A stretch of 64,000 bases of DNA from Pleionea litopenaei (GTDB lineage: Bacteria; Pseudomonadota; Gammaproteobacteria; Enterobacterales; Kangiellaceae): contig NZ_CP133548.1 of NCBI RefSeq assembly GCF_031198435.1, positions 3,444,001-3,508,000 of the forward strand, written 5' to 3'. A model generated the notes under the pieces. That model saw only the letters and a program-made list of their open reading frames with translations. It made no database searches and was not told where the DNA came from. Below are positions 42,291-52,274 of the stretch, piece by piece. Position numbers and translations under genes: made by a program. The first letter of the stretch is position 1. The number at the start of each line of letters is the position of its first letter.

Positions 42291-43319
42291 ATGAGTGTGA
42301 CGATTAATGACGTTGCAAAGCACGCTGGCGTATCAATGAAAACCGTTTCTCGGGTGATAAACCGAGAGCCATCGGTAAAACAAGAAACTTACGATAAAGT
42401 CATGTCGGCTGTTGCCGAGTTAAACTATCAGCCTAACCAAGCCGCAAGAAATTTGGCGAGTACGCGCTCTTATATCATTGGTTTCGTATACAGCAATCCT
42501 AACGCTTATTATGTCATTGACATGCAAAATGGAATTCTATCTGAGTGTCGACGTCGAGGGTATGAGCTATTAATTCATCCATGTCAAAAAGACAGCGCGG
42601 ATTTTATCGAAGAAATAACCGCATTAGTAAAGCATTCAAGAGTGGCGGGCCTCGTATTAACGCCTCCTTTCTCTGAGCGCCCGGAGATTATTCGAGCTCT
42701 GAATGAACTGGATATTCAATATGTTCGTGTTGTGTCTAGTGATAAAGGTTTAACCGATGTTCATAATTGCGTGGTGGTCGACGATAAGGGCGCTGCTTAT
42801 GATATTACGAAACACTTGATTGCTTTAGGACATCAACGTATTGGTTTTTTAAGTGGCGGAGAAGAGCATGGGTCGACTGGCGAACGTCGTGCAGGGTACG
42901 AACAAGCTTTGCTTGACCATCAAATAAGCGTGAAGAAATCCTTGGTATTGCCCGGCGAATATTCTTTTAATTCGGGTGTCGAAGGCGCAAAGAAATTATT
43001 GAGTCGTAAAAATCCACCAACGGCCATTTTTGCGAGCAATGATGAAATAGCGGCCGGTGCATTGTTCGCCGCTCGCTTACTGGGCATTTCAATTCCAGAA
43101 CAGTTATCGATTGTTGGTTTCGAAGACAGTCCTTTTTCGCGTCAGACTTGGCCTAAATTGACAACCGCCCATCAGCCCAATCAAACCATTGCAGAAACGG
43201 CGGCTTCATTATTAATCGACCAATTAAAAGCAGGCAATGCTCAAGCGTCTGAAGGTGAGCCTAAACGATTTAGTCCTGAATTAGTGGTGCGTGATTCGAG
43301 TGGTCCTGTTTCCGATTAA
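42291..43319 (+). CDS. nagR: LacI-family regulator of the GlcNAc regulon
   Basis: The 342-residue protein has the LacI N-terminal HTH and hinge (VTINDVAKHAGVSMKTVSRVINREPSV, then PNQAARNLASTRS) and a periplasmic-binding-protein-like sensor domain (HQRIGFLSGGEEHGSTGERRAGY, TAIFASNDEIAAGAL). Its target is inferred from three TGACAGCGYTGTCA palindromes near the two catabolic operons. NagR of Shewanella recognises the same sequence and responds to GlcNAc-6-phosphate or a related intermediate. It closes the nag operon, followed by a terminator. Confidence 0.9.
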   Translation: MSVTINDVAKHAGVSMKTVSRVINREPSVKQETYDKVMSAVAELNYQPNQAARNLASTRSYIIGFVYSNPNAYYVIDMQNGILSECRRRGYELLIHPCQKDSADFIEEITALVKHSRVAGLVLTPPFSERPEIIRALNELDIQYVRVVSSDKGLTDVHNCVVVDDKGAAYDITKHLIALGHQRIGFLSGGEEHGSTGERRAGYEQALLDHQISVKKSLVLPGEYSFNSGVEGAKKLLSRKNPPTAIFASNDEIAAGALFAARLLGISIPEQLSIVGFEDSPFSRQTWPKLTTAHQPNQTIAETAASLLIDQLKAGNAQASEGEPKRFSPELVVRDSSGPVSD

Positions 43320-43334
43320 GCGAGTTTCGGAGGA

Positions 43335-43370
43335 ATAAAAAAAGAGCGGGTAAAACCGCTCTTTCTTATC
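43335..43370. terminator. Bidirectional terminator
   Basis: AAAGAGCGG (43341-43349) pairs with CCGCTCTTT (43356-43364). A T-rich tract lies on one side and an A-rich tract on the other, so it can end nagR (plus) and the 43392 gene (minus). Confidence 0.85.
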
Positions 43371-43391
43371 TTCTTTGGTCAACGTTTTCGA

Positions 43392-43850
43392 CTAGGCTGC
43401 CGCGTCTGCTGATCCTTGAAGTTGTGGTAAGCTACTGTTGTATCCAGAAATTTTTACCCAGTAGATGATCCACGAGATGAGTGCAACGAAAGGAGCAATG
43501 ATCCCGATAATTGGGATTAAGCCACAAAGAACACTGATCGAGTAAATGAGTCCAACGGTCTTCGCACCATTACCTGGATCTGTAATTCCGTGAGCTTTGT
43601 GCTTGTTATTAATAGCTTCTGCAACTTTGATGACGGTATAAATCATCCAACCCCAATTGAATACAGGAATCAAGTTCAACCAAACTAGACCTGGCTGCAT
43701 GCCGCGATTCTCTTCCCCTGCGTTTGCTAGTACTTTGTGCAAGCTGTATAAAAATAAGCAAAAAATTGCGATAAATACAGCAAGTATTACAAAGAATACT
43801 GCGCCGAGACTCGCCATTAACGCCATTGCGTCTTGATCAGACATTTCCAT
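43392..43850 (-). CDS. Small multi-pass membrane protein of unknown function
   Basis: The 152-residue protein has three or four hydrophobic helices and the segments LVWLNLIPVFNWGWMIYTVIKVAEAI and LIPIIGIIAPFVALISWIIYWVKISGYN. Repeated LIP motifs and a short Ala-rich end suggest a small envelope protein. I do not recognise a named family. GAGGT lies a few bases before the start codon. It lies 26 bases downstream of ettA on the same strand, so may be read from that promoter. Confidence 0.6.
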   Translation of the reverse strand: MEMSDQDAMALMASLGAVFFVILAVFIAIFCLFLYSLHKVLANAGEENRGMQPGLVWLNLIPVFNWGWMIYTVIKVAEAINNKHKAHGITDPGNGAKTVGLIYSISVLCGLIPIIGIIAPFVALISWIIYWVKISGYNSSLPQLQGSADAAA

Positions 43851-43876
43851 AATGAATACCTCTTATTTTTGTTTGA

Positions 43877-45547
43877 TTAATCGTTACTCAACTTTCGATA
43901 TTTGATCCGATGAGGTTGATCCGCATCGGCCCCCAAACGGCGCTTACGATCGGCTTCATATTCAGCATAGTTGCCTTCAAACCAGACGGTTTCACTGTTT
44001 CCCTCGAAAGCTAATATGTGCGTTGCAATTCTATCCAAGAACCAACGGTCATGTGATATTACTACGGCACAGCCCGGAAAAGCCAGCAATGCGTCTTCTA
44101 ATGCACGTAAAGTTTCAACATCCAAGTCGTTGGTTGGCTCATCGAGTAATAGGACGTTGCCGCCGCTGCGTAATAATTTAGCGAGATGCACGCGATTACG
44201 TTCACCACCGGATAAGTCTTTAATAAGCTTTTGTTGATCGCTGCCTTTGAAATTAAATCGTCCAACATAGGCGCGAGAAGGCACCGTGTAACTGCCGACC
44301 GTAATATTATCTGAGCCATCAGAAATTTCTTGCCAGACGGTTTTCTCGCCATCGAGAGCGTCTCTTGATTGATCAACGTAAGCTAACTCAACCGTCTCAC
44401 CAATTGAAATTTCACCGGCATCGGGCTTTTCTTGGCCCATAAGCATTTTGAATAACGTCGATTTACCCGCTCCGTTAGGACCAATGATTCCAACGATTCC
44501 GCCTTGTGGCAGTCGGAAGTTCAATTCGGTATAGAGCACTTTATCGCCAAAGTTCTTTTGCACGCCCTTAGCTTCAATCACATGACTGCCCAATCGAGGA
44601 CCCGGTGGTATGTAAAGTTCACGAGTTTCATTGCGTTTTTGAAACTCTTGAGACGATAATTCTTCGAAGCGTTGCATACGAGCTTTGCTTTTGGCTTGTC
44701 GGCCTTTCGCATTCGATCGCACCCACTCCAACTCTTCTTGCATGGCCTTGCGGTGAGCGGTTTCTTGTTTCTCTTCCATTTCAAGGCGCTTTTCTTTTTG
44801 CTCAAGCCAAGAAGAGTAGTTGCCTTCCCAAGGAATGCCATGTCCTCGGTCAAGTTCAAGAATCCACCCGGCAGCATTGTCTAAGAAATAGCGATCATGG
44901 GTTACGGCAACGACGGTTCCGGTGAAGTCATGAAGAAATCGTTCTAACCAAGCAACGGATTCGGCATCCAAATGGTTAGTAGGCTCGTCGAGTAATAACA
45001 TGTCGGGTTTCGATAAGAGTAACTTACACAGGGCGACTCGGCGACGCTCTCCACCAGACAGGTGTTTTACTTCGGCGTCCCATGGCGGCAAACGCAAGGC
45101 ATCGGCTGCTCGATCTAACGTTCGGTCAACTTCCCAGCCGTTAGCCGCTTCAATTTTGTCTTGTAACTCAGCTTGCTCGGCGAGTAGAGCATCAAAGTCG
45201 GCATCAGGCTCACCAAAAGCGTTGCTGACTTCATCAAAACGCTTTAACCATTGCTTAACTTCGCCAAGTCCCTCTTCGACATTGCCGCGCACATCTTTGG
45301 ACTCATCGAGTTGCGGTTCTTGTGGTAGGTATCCAATATTGATGCCTGGTTGCGGGCGCGCCTCGCCATCAAATTCAGTGTCAACGCCGGCCATAATTCG
45401 TAAGACCGTTGATTTACCAGCACCGTTTAAACCTAAGACACCGATTTTTGCACCGGGAAAAAATGACAGTGAGATGTCTTTAATGATGGTTTTGTTCGGA
45501 GGAACAACTTTGCTCACCCGATTCATGGTATAAATAAATTGCGCCAT
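43877..45547 (-). CDS. ettA: Energy-dependent translational throttle protein EttA (ABC-F)
   Basis: The 556-residue protein has two ABC domains without membrane segments: Walker A GLNGAGKS and GPNGAGKS, signatures [12 protein letters not shown] and [13 protein letters not shown], and Walker [12 protein letters not shown] and [11 protein letters not shown]. The inserted arm is present in the first domain, and the linker is charged ([35 protein letters not shown]). The start [17 protein letters not shown] is diagnostic for EttA. It binds the ribosomal E site and adjusts translation to the ATP/ADP ratio. It is divergent from the HEAT/cyclophilin gene. Confidence 0.96.
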   Translation of the reverse strand: MAQFIYTMNRVSKVVPPNKTIIKDISLSFFPGAKIGVLGLNGAGKSTVLRIMAGVDTEFDGEARPQPGINIGYLPQEPQLDESKDVRGNVEEGLGEVKQWLKRFDEVSNAFGEPDADFDALLAEQAELQDKIEAANGWEVDRTLDRAADALRLPPWDAEVKHLSGGERRRVALCKLLLSKPDMLLLDEPTNHLDAESVAWLERFLHDFTGTVVAVTHDRYFLDNAAGWILELDRGHGIPWEGNYSSWLEQKEKRLEMEEKQETAHRKAMQEELEWVRSNAKGRQAKSKARMQRFEELSSQEFQKRNETRELYIPPGPRLGSHVIEAKGVQKNFGDKVLYTELNFRLPQGGIVGIIGPNGAGKSTLFKMLMGQEKPDAGEISIGETVELAYVDQSRDALDGEKTVWQEISDGSDNITVGSYTVPSRAYVGRFNFKGSDQQKLIKDLSGGERNRVHLAKLLRSGGNVLLLDEPTNDLDVETLRALEDALLAFPGCAVVISHDRWFLDRIATHILAFEGNSETVWFEGNYAEYEADRKRRLGADADQPHRIKYRKLSND

Positions 45548-45620
45548 AAAATAGTTCAGTCGTCGATTAAAAAATGAAGCGTTTAGTGTAGCATCGATTT
45601 CAACAAATTGTGAGACTAGT

Positions 45621-47480
45621 ATGAGGTTAAGGTCATTGTATTACAGGTCTGAGTCAGTCGAACCAAAAGGTTTATTGTTGGTTTGGGATTACCTTGCTTT
45701 GCTCACCCATCGGACGTGTCTTGGATTGTTTTTATTGGTGTTGATGGTTGGGCTGACTGGTTGTCAATCCACTCAATCTACTGCCTTTGAATTAGATTTA
45801 GAGGCGCAAGAAATGCGTTGGGAGATCGTTAAGGCGAGTGATCAAGGCGTGTTAGATAGCCCGGTTTGGCAGCAAGCCTTGCAGTCTTCTTATCCAGAAA
45901 TACGGCGGCAAGCTCTGCAAGGACTGGCTAGATTAGCGCGTCCTGAGGCGGCGCAATTGGCCTATCCCTTCTTATCTCACCCTGATGCGAGGACTCGTCA
46001 ACTGGCTGCCTTTGCGCTGGGCAGTAGTGCCTCAAAACAAGCAACGACTTGGTTGATCCAAGCCTATAATCAAGAGTCGGATACTGTTAATTCAAATGCT
46101 GTCGAATCAAATAGCGTCGTAAAAGAAGAGATAGCATTGGCTTTAGCGTCTTTAGGAGGTAACGCTGCGTTTCAATTCTTAAATCGGCAAGTTGCTGCTC
46201 TTCACAATGAAACGATGGAAGGAAGTTTAGAGCATTCGGCAGGCGCGGCGAAAGGACTCGGGCATTGGTTAACATGGAATCAATACACACAACCCGAGAT
46301 TCAGGGTCTGGCTATAAAAAATTTGCTAGTAGGGAGTCAGTTACCCAATGACCAATCAATTAAATTTGCATTTGCCTTATCGCGGCTAAGCATGGCCGTC
46401 TCTGGATACACCGAGAGTGACTTGCTCAACGCAATTAAGAACAGCCAAAATGAGATCGCCCAAGGATTGTTGGTCAAGGCTTGGAGCCGTTTTCCACAAA
46501 GAGAAAATTGGATTGAGTTGTTACGTCTTTTTCCGACCGTCGCTGATCCTGTGAAAATTGAAGTGGTCAGGGCACTAGCGCCCTTTAGTGGTGAGCCAGA
46601 AATGTACCAAACACTCCTCAATGCCTATCCAATGCTAGATGACATCTTAAAAGCCGAAGTGGTGACTTCGTTGCTCACTGATGCGCCAGAGCAAGTTATG
46701 CGACCAGTGATCTACCAAAGCTTATTGAATGACAACGTTTGGTTGTCGGGCCTTGCATTACAATGGTTATCGAGTAGAGCCCCGAAAGAGGCATTGAGTG
46801 CCGCGCAAAAGATCAGCAAAGGTGCACCACGCTGGTTAAAGTTGCTTGCGTTAGACATTTTTAAGCAGCACCAATCGGAGCTGTTGGTCGATCAAATAAA
46901 GCGATTAGCGCTATGGCAAGACGATGCCGTTCGTGACGCTTACACGAAAGAACCAAAAGCCAACGCCGATTTACCCAAGCGAGAAACTCCCACGGTTGAA
47001 CAAATGAGTCGAGCCATCGGGCAACGCATCGAAGTAGAAACGAATCGCGGGACTTTCGTTATGCAATTACATGTTGAAACTCCGGTAATTGCGGCATTTT
47101 TCATTGAGCAGGTGAATCGCCAAGGTTACGATGGCTCAGTTTTCTCGAGAGTCATTGCGAATTTCGTTGCTCAAGGAGGCGATCGAGTTGGCAATGGGCT
47201 TGGAGGTGCCGCTTTCCTTTTGCGCGATGAGTGGACGCTCGATGAACACACGCAAGGGACAATAGGAATGGCCAGTGCAGGAAAAGATAAAATTGGACAG
47301 CAATTTTTTATAAATTTACAACCAAACTTGCATCTAGATAGGCATTATACGGTTTTTGCACACATTACTTCTGGATGGGATATTGCATCGCGCTTACAAA
47401 TGGGCGACTTTGTTCGAACGATGAGGCTTTTGCCTCAACCTACAGACCCTCAACCGATAGACAATAAAGTGAGCCGTTAG
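45621..47480 (+). CDS. Lipoprotein with HEAT repeats and a cyclophilin-type PPIase domain
   Basis: The 619-residue protein has a hydrophobic N-terminal segment ending in LTGC (C48), a lipobox, so it should be anchored in the outer or inner membrane. Residues about 80-460 are HEAT-like alpha repeats ([42 protein letters not shown]). The C-terminal 150 residues form a cyclophilin fold ([65 protein letters not shown]), a peptidyl-prolyl isomerase. The N-terminal basic region before the hydrophobic core is unusually long (about 30 residues), so the start may lie further downstream. A periplasmic folding role is inferred; whether the isomerase is active is unknown. Confidence 0.8.
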   Translation: MRLRSLYYRSESVEPKGLLLVWDYLALLTHRTCLGLFLLVLMVGLTGCQSTQSTAFELDLEAQEMRWEIVKASDQGVLDSPVWQQALQSSYPEIRRQALQGLARLARPEAAQLAYPFLSHPDARTRQLAAFALGSSASKQATTWLIQAYNQESDTVNSNAVESNSVVKEEIALALASLGGNAAFQFLNRQVAALHNETMEGSLEHSAGAAKGLGHWLTWNQYTQPEIQGLAIKNLLVGSQLPNDQSIKFAFALSRLSMAVSGYTESDLLNAIKNSQNEIAQGLLVKAWSRFPQRENWIELLRLFPTVADPVKIEVVRALAPFSGEPEMYQTLLNAYPMLDDILKAEVVTSLLTDAPEQVMRPVIYQSLLNDNVWLSGLALQWLSSRAPKEALSAAQKISKGAPRWLKLLALDIFKQHQSELLVDQIKRLALWQDDAVRDAYTKEPKANADLPKRETPTVEQMSRAIGQRIEVETNRGTFVMQLHVETPVIAAFFIEQVNRQGYDGSVFSRVIANFVAQGGDRVGNGLGGAAFLLRDEWTLDEHTQGTIGMASAGKDKIGQQFFINLQPNLHLDRHYTVFAHITSGWDIASRLQMGDFVRTMRLLPQPTDPQPIDNKVSR

Positions 47481-47597
47481 CAGGTTTGACTTTAGGCGGT
47501 TAGTTGAAGCATGTTGAGTTAAGCCTAATGTATTAAATAATAAACCAAGCGGCGAGCACTCGCGAATAAACAAGCAATAGGTAAAAGTAATTCTATT

Positions 47598-48536
47598 ATG
47601 AGTCAGTCTTCAAAATCAGAGAACGCAACGCATCAACATGGGCATCAACACGCGCATACCCATAATCATGCTGATAACAGTAACGAAAAAGCGCTGCGTA
47701 TTGCTTTCTTAATCATTTTTGTCTTTATGATCGTAGAAACGGTTGGAGGAATCGTTTCTGGCAGCTTAGCATTATTAGCCGATGCCGGGCATATGTTTAC
47801 CGATGCGGCTGCTTTAGCTATGGCTTGGGGAGCATTTGTCGCCGCTCGCCGTCCGCCCGATCGAGAACATTCTTATGGGCACAAACGCTATCAAGTCATC
47901 GCAGCCTTTGTAAATGGAATATTACTGCTATTTATTGTGGTATTGATTGTCAAAGAAGCGGTAGAACGATTTGTTGAGCCACACCAAGTTGATGCTCCGA
48001 TGATGTTGCTCATCGCATCAATAGGATTTGTGGTGAATGTTGTGACTTTTTGGATGTTGCACTCAGGAGAAAAAGATAACTTAAACATTCGCGGAGCCAT
48101 GTTACACGTGTTGAGTGATTTGCTGGGCTCTGTCGTGGCTATCATTGCTGGGTTAGCCATTTATTTTTATCAGTGGATGTGGATGGACCCCTTGTTGTCT
48201 TTACTCGTTGCTGCTTTGATCGTTCGTAGCGGAGTGTATTTGGTGAAAGATGCGTTGCATATCTTGTTAGAAGGCGTTCCAAAGCACTTAGATATAGAGT
48301 CGATTAAACATCAATTAGCCCAATTGGATGAAAACATTGAGAGCATTCATCATGTACACACATGGAGTTTGAACGAAGAAGAAGTGTTAATGTCATTACA
48401 CGTTAATGTAAAATCACTCGATGGATATGATTCGCTACTAAAGCGATTGCATCTGCATTTGCATGAATTAGGAATTCAGCATGCGACAGTACAAATCGAG
48501 AACAACTATTGCAGTAGTCGACTTGAGCAAGATTAG
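47598..48536 (+). CDS. Cation diffusion facilitator (Zn/Co/Cd efflux, ZitB/CzcD-like)
   Basis: The 312-residue protein starts with a His-rich metal-binding segment (HQHGHQHAHTHNHADN), then six membrane helices with the CDF metal site residues (LLADAGHMFTDAAAL and HVLSDLLGSVVAI) and a C-terminal cytoplasmic domain (HHVHTWSLNEEEVLMSLHVNVK). It exports Zn2+ and related divalent ions by proton antiport. It starts about 120 bases after the HEAT/cyclophilin gene and is followed 12 bases later by the SLT lipoprotein gene. The exact metal is not decided by sequence. Confidence 0.92.
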   Translation: MSQSSKSENATHQHGHQHAHTHNHADNSNEKALRIAFLIIFVFMIVETVGGIVSGSLALLADAGHMFTDAAALAMAWGAFVAARRPPDREHSYGHKRYQVIAAFVNGILLLFIVVLIVKEAVERFVEPHQVDAPMMLLIASIGFVVNVVTFWMLHSGEKDNLNIRGAMLHVLSDLLGSVVAIIAGLAIYFYQWMWMDPLLSLLVAALIVRSGVYLVKDALHILLEGVPKHLDIESIKHQLAQLDENIESIHHVHTWSLNEEEVLMSLHVNVKSLDGYDSLLKRLHLHLHELGIQHATVQIENNYCSSRLEQD

Positions 48537-48548
48537 AAGTGAGTAATT

Positions 48549-49157
48549 ATGGTTCGATTTTTTAAAATAAGTTTGGTTCTAGTCTCAATTCTTCTCACTA
48601 GCAGTTGTGCCACTTATCGGCCAGGAAATACCGAGAATATTTGTGAAATTTTTCGCGGCGAAACCGATTGGTATGAAGCGGCGGTCGATGCCAATGAAGA
48701 ATGGGGAACGCCTATTTGGGTAATGATGGCGATTATGCACCAAGAGTCGCGCTTTATTCACGATTCTCGAGCACCTCGAGATTATGTGCTTGGCTTTATT
48801 CCGTGGGGTTACAAATCATCAGCCTATGGTTTCGCTCAAGCGAAAGACGAGGTGTGGGGAGAGTACCAAGATCAAGTGGATGGTGGCGCCGATAGAGATG
48901 ACTTTGCGGATGCAATTAGTTTTATTGGTTGGTACACGCATCGTACACAACGACGATTAAATGTTTCTAAGTGGGATGCTTACAACCAATACCTAGCCTA
49001 TCACGAAGGTCAAGGAGGATACAGTCGAGGTAGCTACCGCAGTAAATCTTGGTTGTTGAAAGTCGCCAAAAAAGTTCAAAATAAATCAAACCTATTTAAT
49101 CAGCAATTAAAATCATGCAAATCAGAGCTCGATGATGAGATAGATAGTTGGTTTTAA
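48549..49157 (+). CDS. SLT-like lytic transglycosylase lipoprotein
   Basis: The 202-residue protein has a lipobox-type ending TSSC (C20) and a lysozyme-like/SLT domain: MHQESRFIHDSRAPRD carries the catalytic glutamate (E66), followed by SSAYGFAQAKDEVW, YTHRTQRRLN and YLAYHEGQGGYSRGSY. The motif order matches a subfamily of small membrane-bound transglycosylases. It would cut glycan strands at the membrane, for growth or turnover. The gap to the CDF gene is 12 bases. It is separate in sequence from the secreted lysozyme-like enzyme at 9679. Confidence 0.85.
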   Translation: MVRFFKISLVLVSILLTSSCATYRPGNTENICEIFRGETDWYEAAVDANEEWGTPIWVMMAIMHQESRFIHDSRAPRDYVLGFIPWGYKSSAYGFAQAKDEVWGEYQDQVDGGADRDDFADAISFIGWYTHRTQRRLNVSKWDAYNQYLAYHEGQGGYSRGSYRSKSWLLKVAKKVQNKSNLFNQQLKSCKSELDDEIDSWF

Positions 49158-49300
49158 GTTTCGCAGAATTTATAAATATAATAAGTAGTCGTGAAGAGGT
49201 GACGAAACCTGTTTCGGCTTTTAGTTTTATTTGCGTTTGTGGTCGTAGTGACTCAGTCGAGAGAGCATAGAAGCACAGCTTAAGGTGACTAGCTCAATGC

Positions 49301-49340
49301 CTCTAGTGCTCAACAAGAAAGTTCTTGTCGAGCGCTAGAG
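49301..49340. repeat. Long near-perfect inverted repeat
   Basis: Bases 49301-49319 and 49322-49340 are complementary at 18 of 19 positions (one of them G-T), with only two central bases. It lies between the converging SLT lipoprotein gene and the 49377 gene. No T-run follows. It could be a bidirectional terminator or a protein site. Confidence 0.6.
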
Positions 49341-49376
49341 GAGAACGAATAGGCAATGAATATTTTTTTAAAAAAT

Positions 49377-50108
49377 CTAAAACTTCAAGTCGATCAAGTC
49401 TTTATTTAGATCTAAGTAAACTTCAAAAAAGTTTTGAAATTCAAATAACGATTCTTCAATCATATCGGGAATAACTTTGGTGTACATATCGAGGCTAACA
49501 ATCGCATTTAATGACGAGTCGGTTTTGGTCGCTTCTCGCAGTCGTGCTCCAATACCTTGATTGACAGAAGATAGGTTGCTGTATATTTTCTTCAGCCCTC
49601 GCAAGTGCCAATCCGCGGGCTGATCATTTTTATCTCTGAAGTACTGTGCCAGTAAGTACATTGAGGCTGCTCGATAAATGGTTTCTTGCTCATCCGCCAA
49701 AGGCAAATGAAAACGTGCCATAGGTCGAAAGTACGCCGTATGAGGACAACCGCTGGTCGCCATGACCAGACCTATAAAGGTACTGATGGCTTTTTCGGCG
49801 GTCGTTTTTTGTGAGGTCATTCGCTGAGGTGTTTTAACGACGAGTTTAACTGAGTCGAACGACTGTACCTTGTCGAACATTTTAGTATAACGAGCAAGGT
49901 GTTTGGCGGCTGGGCAATTGGGCGACTCGCTCGGTTTTAATGGGCAGTTGGGGCATTGTTTATAGCGTAATTTGGTCCACTCAGGCGTATTGGCAACGTA
50001 ATCATCTTTCAATTGAAGCGTTTCTTCATTGAGTTGAAGGCCGACCGTTTCGATGTCGTTGTCAGCGAGTTGAAATCGATAAATAATATTGTAAGTGCCC
50101 ATAGTCAT
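49377..50108 (-). CDS. Conserved hypothetical protein with a Cys-rich N-terminal motif
   Basis: The 243-residue cytoplasmic-type protein has CPNCPLKPSESPNCP near residue 55 (C-x2-C-x8-C), with a further Cys in TSGCPHTAYFRPM. These could hold a metal cluster. The remainder is helical (AISTFIGLVM; YRAASMYLLAQYF). I do not recognise a family with certainty and give no function. ATG 50108 is followed by a second in-frame ATG two codons later. It is monocistronic and faces the SLT gene. Confidence 0.65.
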   Translation of the reverse strand: MTMGTYNIIYRFQLADNDIETVGLQLNEETLQLKDDYVANTPEWTKLRYKQCPNCPLKPSESPNCPAAKHLARYTKMFDKVQSFDSVKLVVKTPQRMTSQKTTAEKAISTFIGLVMATSGCPHTAYFRPMARFHLPLADEQETIYRAASMYLLAQYFRDKNDQPADWHLRGLKKIYSNLSSVNQGIGARLREATKTDSSLNAIVSLDMYTKVIPDMIEESLFEFQNFFEVYLDLNKDLIDLKF

Positions 50109-50447
50109 GCTTTCTTTATTGTTCGCCAGTCGCGCTATTCAGACAGGCCAGTTGATAACTCGATGGTTGACACCACCTGTAGAGGTAATGATTTTTAACA
50201 CTGCATGGATTTTCTTAACACTGCAGGTTTTTGTTATTCAATCTTAGCTTCTCAATAATAGAACAATTACACTGGTAATATACTCAAAAAATGGTGGCAG
50301 TTCTCAATTTTAGCAATTATTCAACAATTAGACTGCAGGGCAATGAGTGGGTGTAGGCTTGTAATTATTTCGAATAAGCACACGACATTGTCGAGACCTT
50401 TGGGTAAAATACGGCCAAATTTGCGAACGACCTGAGAGATGTAAATC
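50109..50447. promoter_or_regulatory. glyA upstream region
   Basis: This 339-base gap contains a direct repeat TTAACACTGCA at 50195 and 50215 (20 bases apart) and a promoter-like pair, ACGACA (50382-50387) and TAAAAT (50405-50410) with a 17-base spacer. No riboswitch or small gene was recognised. Confidence 0.5.
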
Positions 50448-51707
50448 ATGAGCATGTTACACGATTCCACTTCTATTGCAGAATACGATCCGGAGCTTTG
50501 GAAAGCGATTGAAGATGAGCGCGCACGTCAAGAAGCGCACATCGAACTGATTGCTTCTGAAAATTACACCAGTACCCGAGTCATGGCAGCGCAAGGCTCG
50601 GTACTGACCAATAAATACGCCGAAGGATACCCTCACAAACGTTACTACGGTGGCTGTGAATACGTCGATGTGGCCGAAGATATTGCGATTGACCGGCTAA
50701 AACAGCTGTTTGGCGCAGATTATGCCAACGTTCAACCGCACTCTGGCTCGCAGGCCAATGCCGCGGTTTTTGGCGCTCTATTGAAGCCAGGTGATACCAT
50801 ATTAGGGATGTCTCTTTCTGATGGCGGCCACTTAACGCACGGCTCACCAGTGAACTTCTCGGGTAAGATTTATCATGCGGTTCAATACCCGGTCAACGCT
50901 GAAGGCTATATTGATTATGCACAAGTTGAAGCCTTAGCACTGGAGCATAAACCACAAATGATCGTTGCTGGTTTTTCTGCTTACTCAAGAGTGATCGATT
51001 GGGGTAAATTCCGTGAGATTGCCGACAAAGTAGGTGCTTATTTCATGGTGGATATGGCGCATGTTTCGGGCTTAATCGCCGCAGGCCTTTATCCCAATCC
51101 GGTCCCTCACGCCGATGTTGTTACCTCGACAACGCATAAAACACTCGCTGGCCCACGTGGCGGTATTATCATCGCTCGCGCGAATCCTGAGCTGGAGAAA
51201 AAGTTCAACTCTTCGGTATTTCCAGGGAATCAAGGCGGTCCGCTTATGCACGTGATCGCAGCGAAGGCGGTCGCCTTTAAAGAAGCACTCAGCGACGAGT
51301 TTAAAGCGACGCAACAGCAAGTGGTTAAAAATGCTCAAGCGATGGTTAAAGTGATTATGGAGCGAGGGTACAAAATTGTATCTGGCGGTACTGACAACCA
51401 TTTGTTCTTGATTGACTTAATTGATAAAGATATCACAGGAAAAGATGCAGAGGCAGCCCTTGGGCAAGCGCACATTACTGTGAACAAAAACACCGTTCCG
51501 AACGAGCCTCGCTCGCCGTTTGTCACCAGTGGTTTGCGTTTAGGTACACCAGCAATCACCACCCGAGGGTTCAAAGAAGCAGAAGTGACTGAGCTCGCAG
51601 GTTGGATTTGTGACATTCTTGATGACATCAATAATGCTGACGTGATTGAAAGTGTTAAGGGAAAAGTGGCTGATTTAACCGCTAAGTTTCCCGTTTACCC
51701 TCAGTAA
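50448..51707 (+). CDS. glyA: Serine hydroxymethyltransferase
   Basis: The 419-residue protein has the GlyA opening [29 protein letters not shown], the [20 protein letters not shown] segment and the pyridoxal-phosphate lysine K231 in [14 protein letters not shown]. It interconverts serine and glycine and supplies one-carbon units on tetrahydrofolate. The frame begins ATG AGC ATG; starting at the second ATG would make the active lysine 229, as in E. coli. It is upstream of nrdR and the rib genes. Confidence 0.97.
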   Translation: MSMLHDSTSIAEYDPELWKAIEDERARQEAHIELIASENYTSTRVMAAQGSVLTNKYAEGYPHKRYYGGCEYVDVAEDIAIDRLKQLFGADYANVQPHSGSQANAAVFGALLKPGDTILGMSLSDGGHLTHGSPVNFSGKIYHAVQYPVNAEGYIDYAQVEALALEHKPQMIVAGFSAYSRVIDWGKFREIADKVGAYFMVDMAHVSGLIAAGLYPNPVPHADVVTSTTHKTLAGPRGGIIIARANPELEKKFNSSVFPGNQGGPLMHVIAAKAVAFKEALSDEFKATQQQVVKNAQAMVKVIMERGYKIVSGGTDNHLFLIDLIDKDITGKDAEAALGQAHITVNKNTVPNEPRSPFVTSGLRLGTPAITTRGFKEAEVTELAGWICDILDDINNADVIESVKGKVADLTAKFPVYPQ

Positions 51708-51740
51708 TCAGCGCTATTCGCCGAATTTCGTTGCTTAAAT

Positions 51741-51774
51741 CCCCATTGACAGATGCAGTAAATCGTCAATGGGG
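51741..51774. repeat. Perfect 10-bp inverted repeat between glyA and nrdR
   Basis: CCCCATTGAC (51741-51750) and GTCAATGGGG (51765-51774) are exact complements around a 14-base loop. The downstream arm is followed by TATACT rather than a T-run, so it may be a terminator remnant or an operator. It is not an NrdR box. Confidence 0.65.
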
Positions 51775-51807
51775 TATACTAAGCGGCGACTATTAATGAG
51801 GTGAATC

Positions 51808-52263
51808 ATGTATTGCCCATTTTGTTCCCATTCAGATACTAAAGTCATCGACTCTCGCTTAGTGAGTGAGGGTGGTCAAGTACGCCGTCGTCGAGAGTGC
51901 TCGGCTTGTGGCGAACGTTTTACGACGTTCGAAGCCGCGGAGCTAGTGATGCCGCGACTGGTAAAAAGCGATGGCTCGCGACAACCTTTTGATGAAGACA
52001 AACTTCGAGCAGGTATCATGCGAGCGGTTGAAAAGCGACCAGTCAGTGTTGAGTCTTTAGAACATGCGATTATTCAAATTAAGAGTGCTTTGCGCGCGAC
52101 TGGAGAGCGTGAAGTTGAAGCCAAGCTGTTAGGTGAGTTGGTGATGGAAGCTTTGAGAGAGCTAGACCAAGTTGCTTACGTCAGGTTTGCTTCGGTCTAT
52201 CGACGCTTCGAAGACGTTAAACAGTTCAGTGACGAAATTAACAAACTTAATTCATCGAACTGA
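51808..52263 (+). CDS. nrdR: Ribonucleotide reductase regulator NrdR
   Basis: The 151-residue protein has an N-terminal zinc ribbon (C3, C6, C31, C34 in YCPFC and [11 protein letters not shown]) and an ATP-cone domain ([31 protein letters not shown]). It binds dATP/ATP and represses ribonucleotide reductase genes. It is followed 11 bases later by ribD, the normal gammaproteobacterial order. AGGTGA precedes the start. Confidence 0.97.
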   Translation: MYCPFCSHSDTKVIDSRLVSEGGQVRRRRECSACGERFTTFEAAELVMPRLVKSDGSRQPFDEDKLRAGIMRAVEKRPVSVESLEHAIIQIKSALRATGEREVEAKLLGELVMEALRELDQVAYVRFASVYRRFEDVKQFSDEINKLNSSN

Positions 52264-52274
52264 TCTTAACCCCT

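Noticed and set aside
44605-44925. Plus-strand frames opposite ettA
   Set aside because: They are antisense to a confident gene, lack ribosome sites and have no family features.
51741-51774. NrdR box
   Set aside because: The NrdR consensus is an AT-rich palindrome around ACACTATATATAGTGT; this repeat is different.
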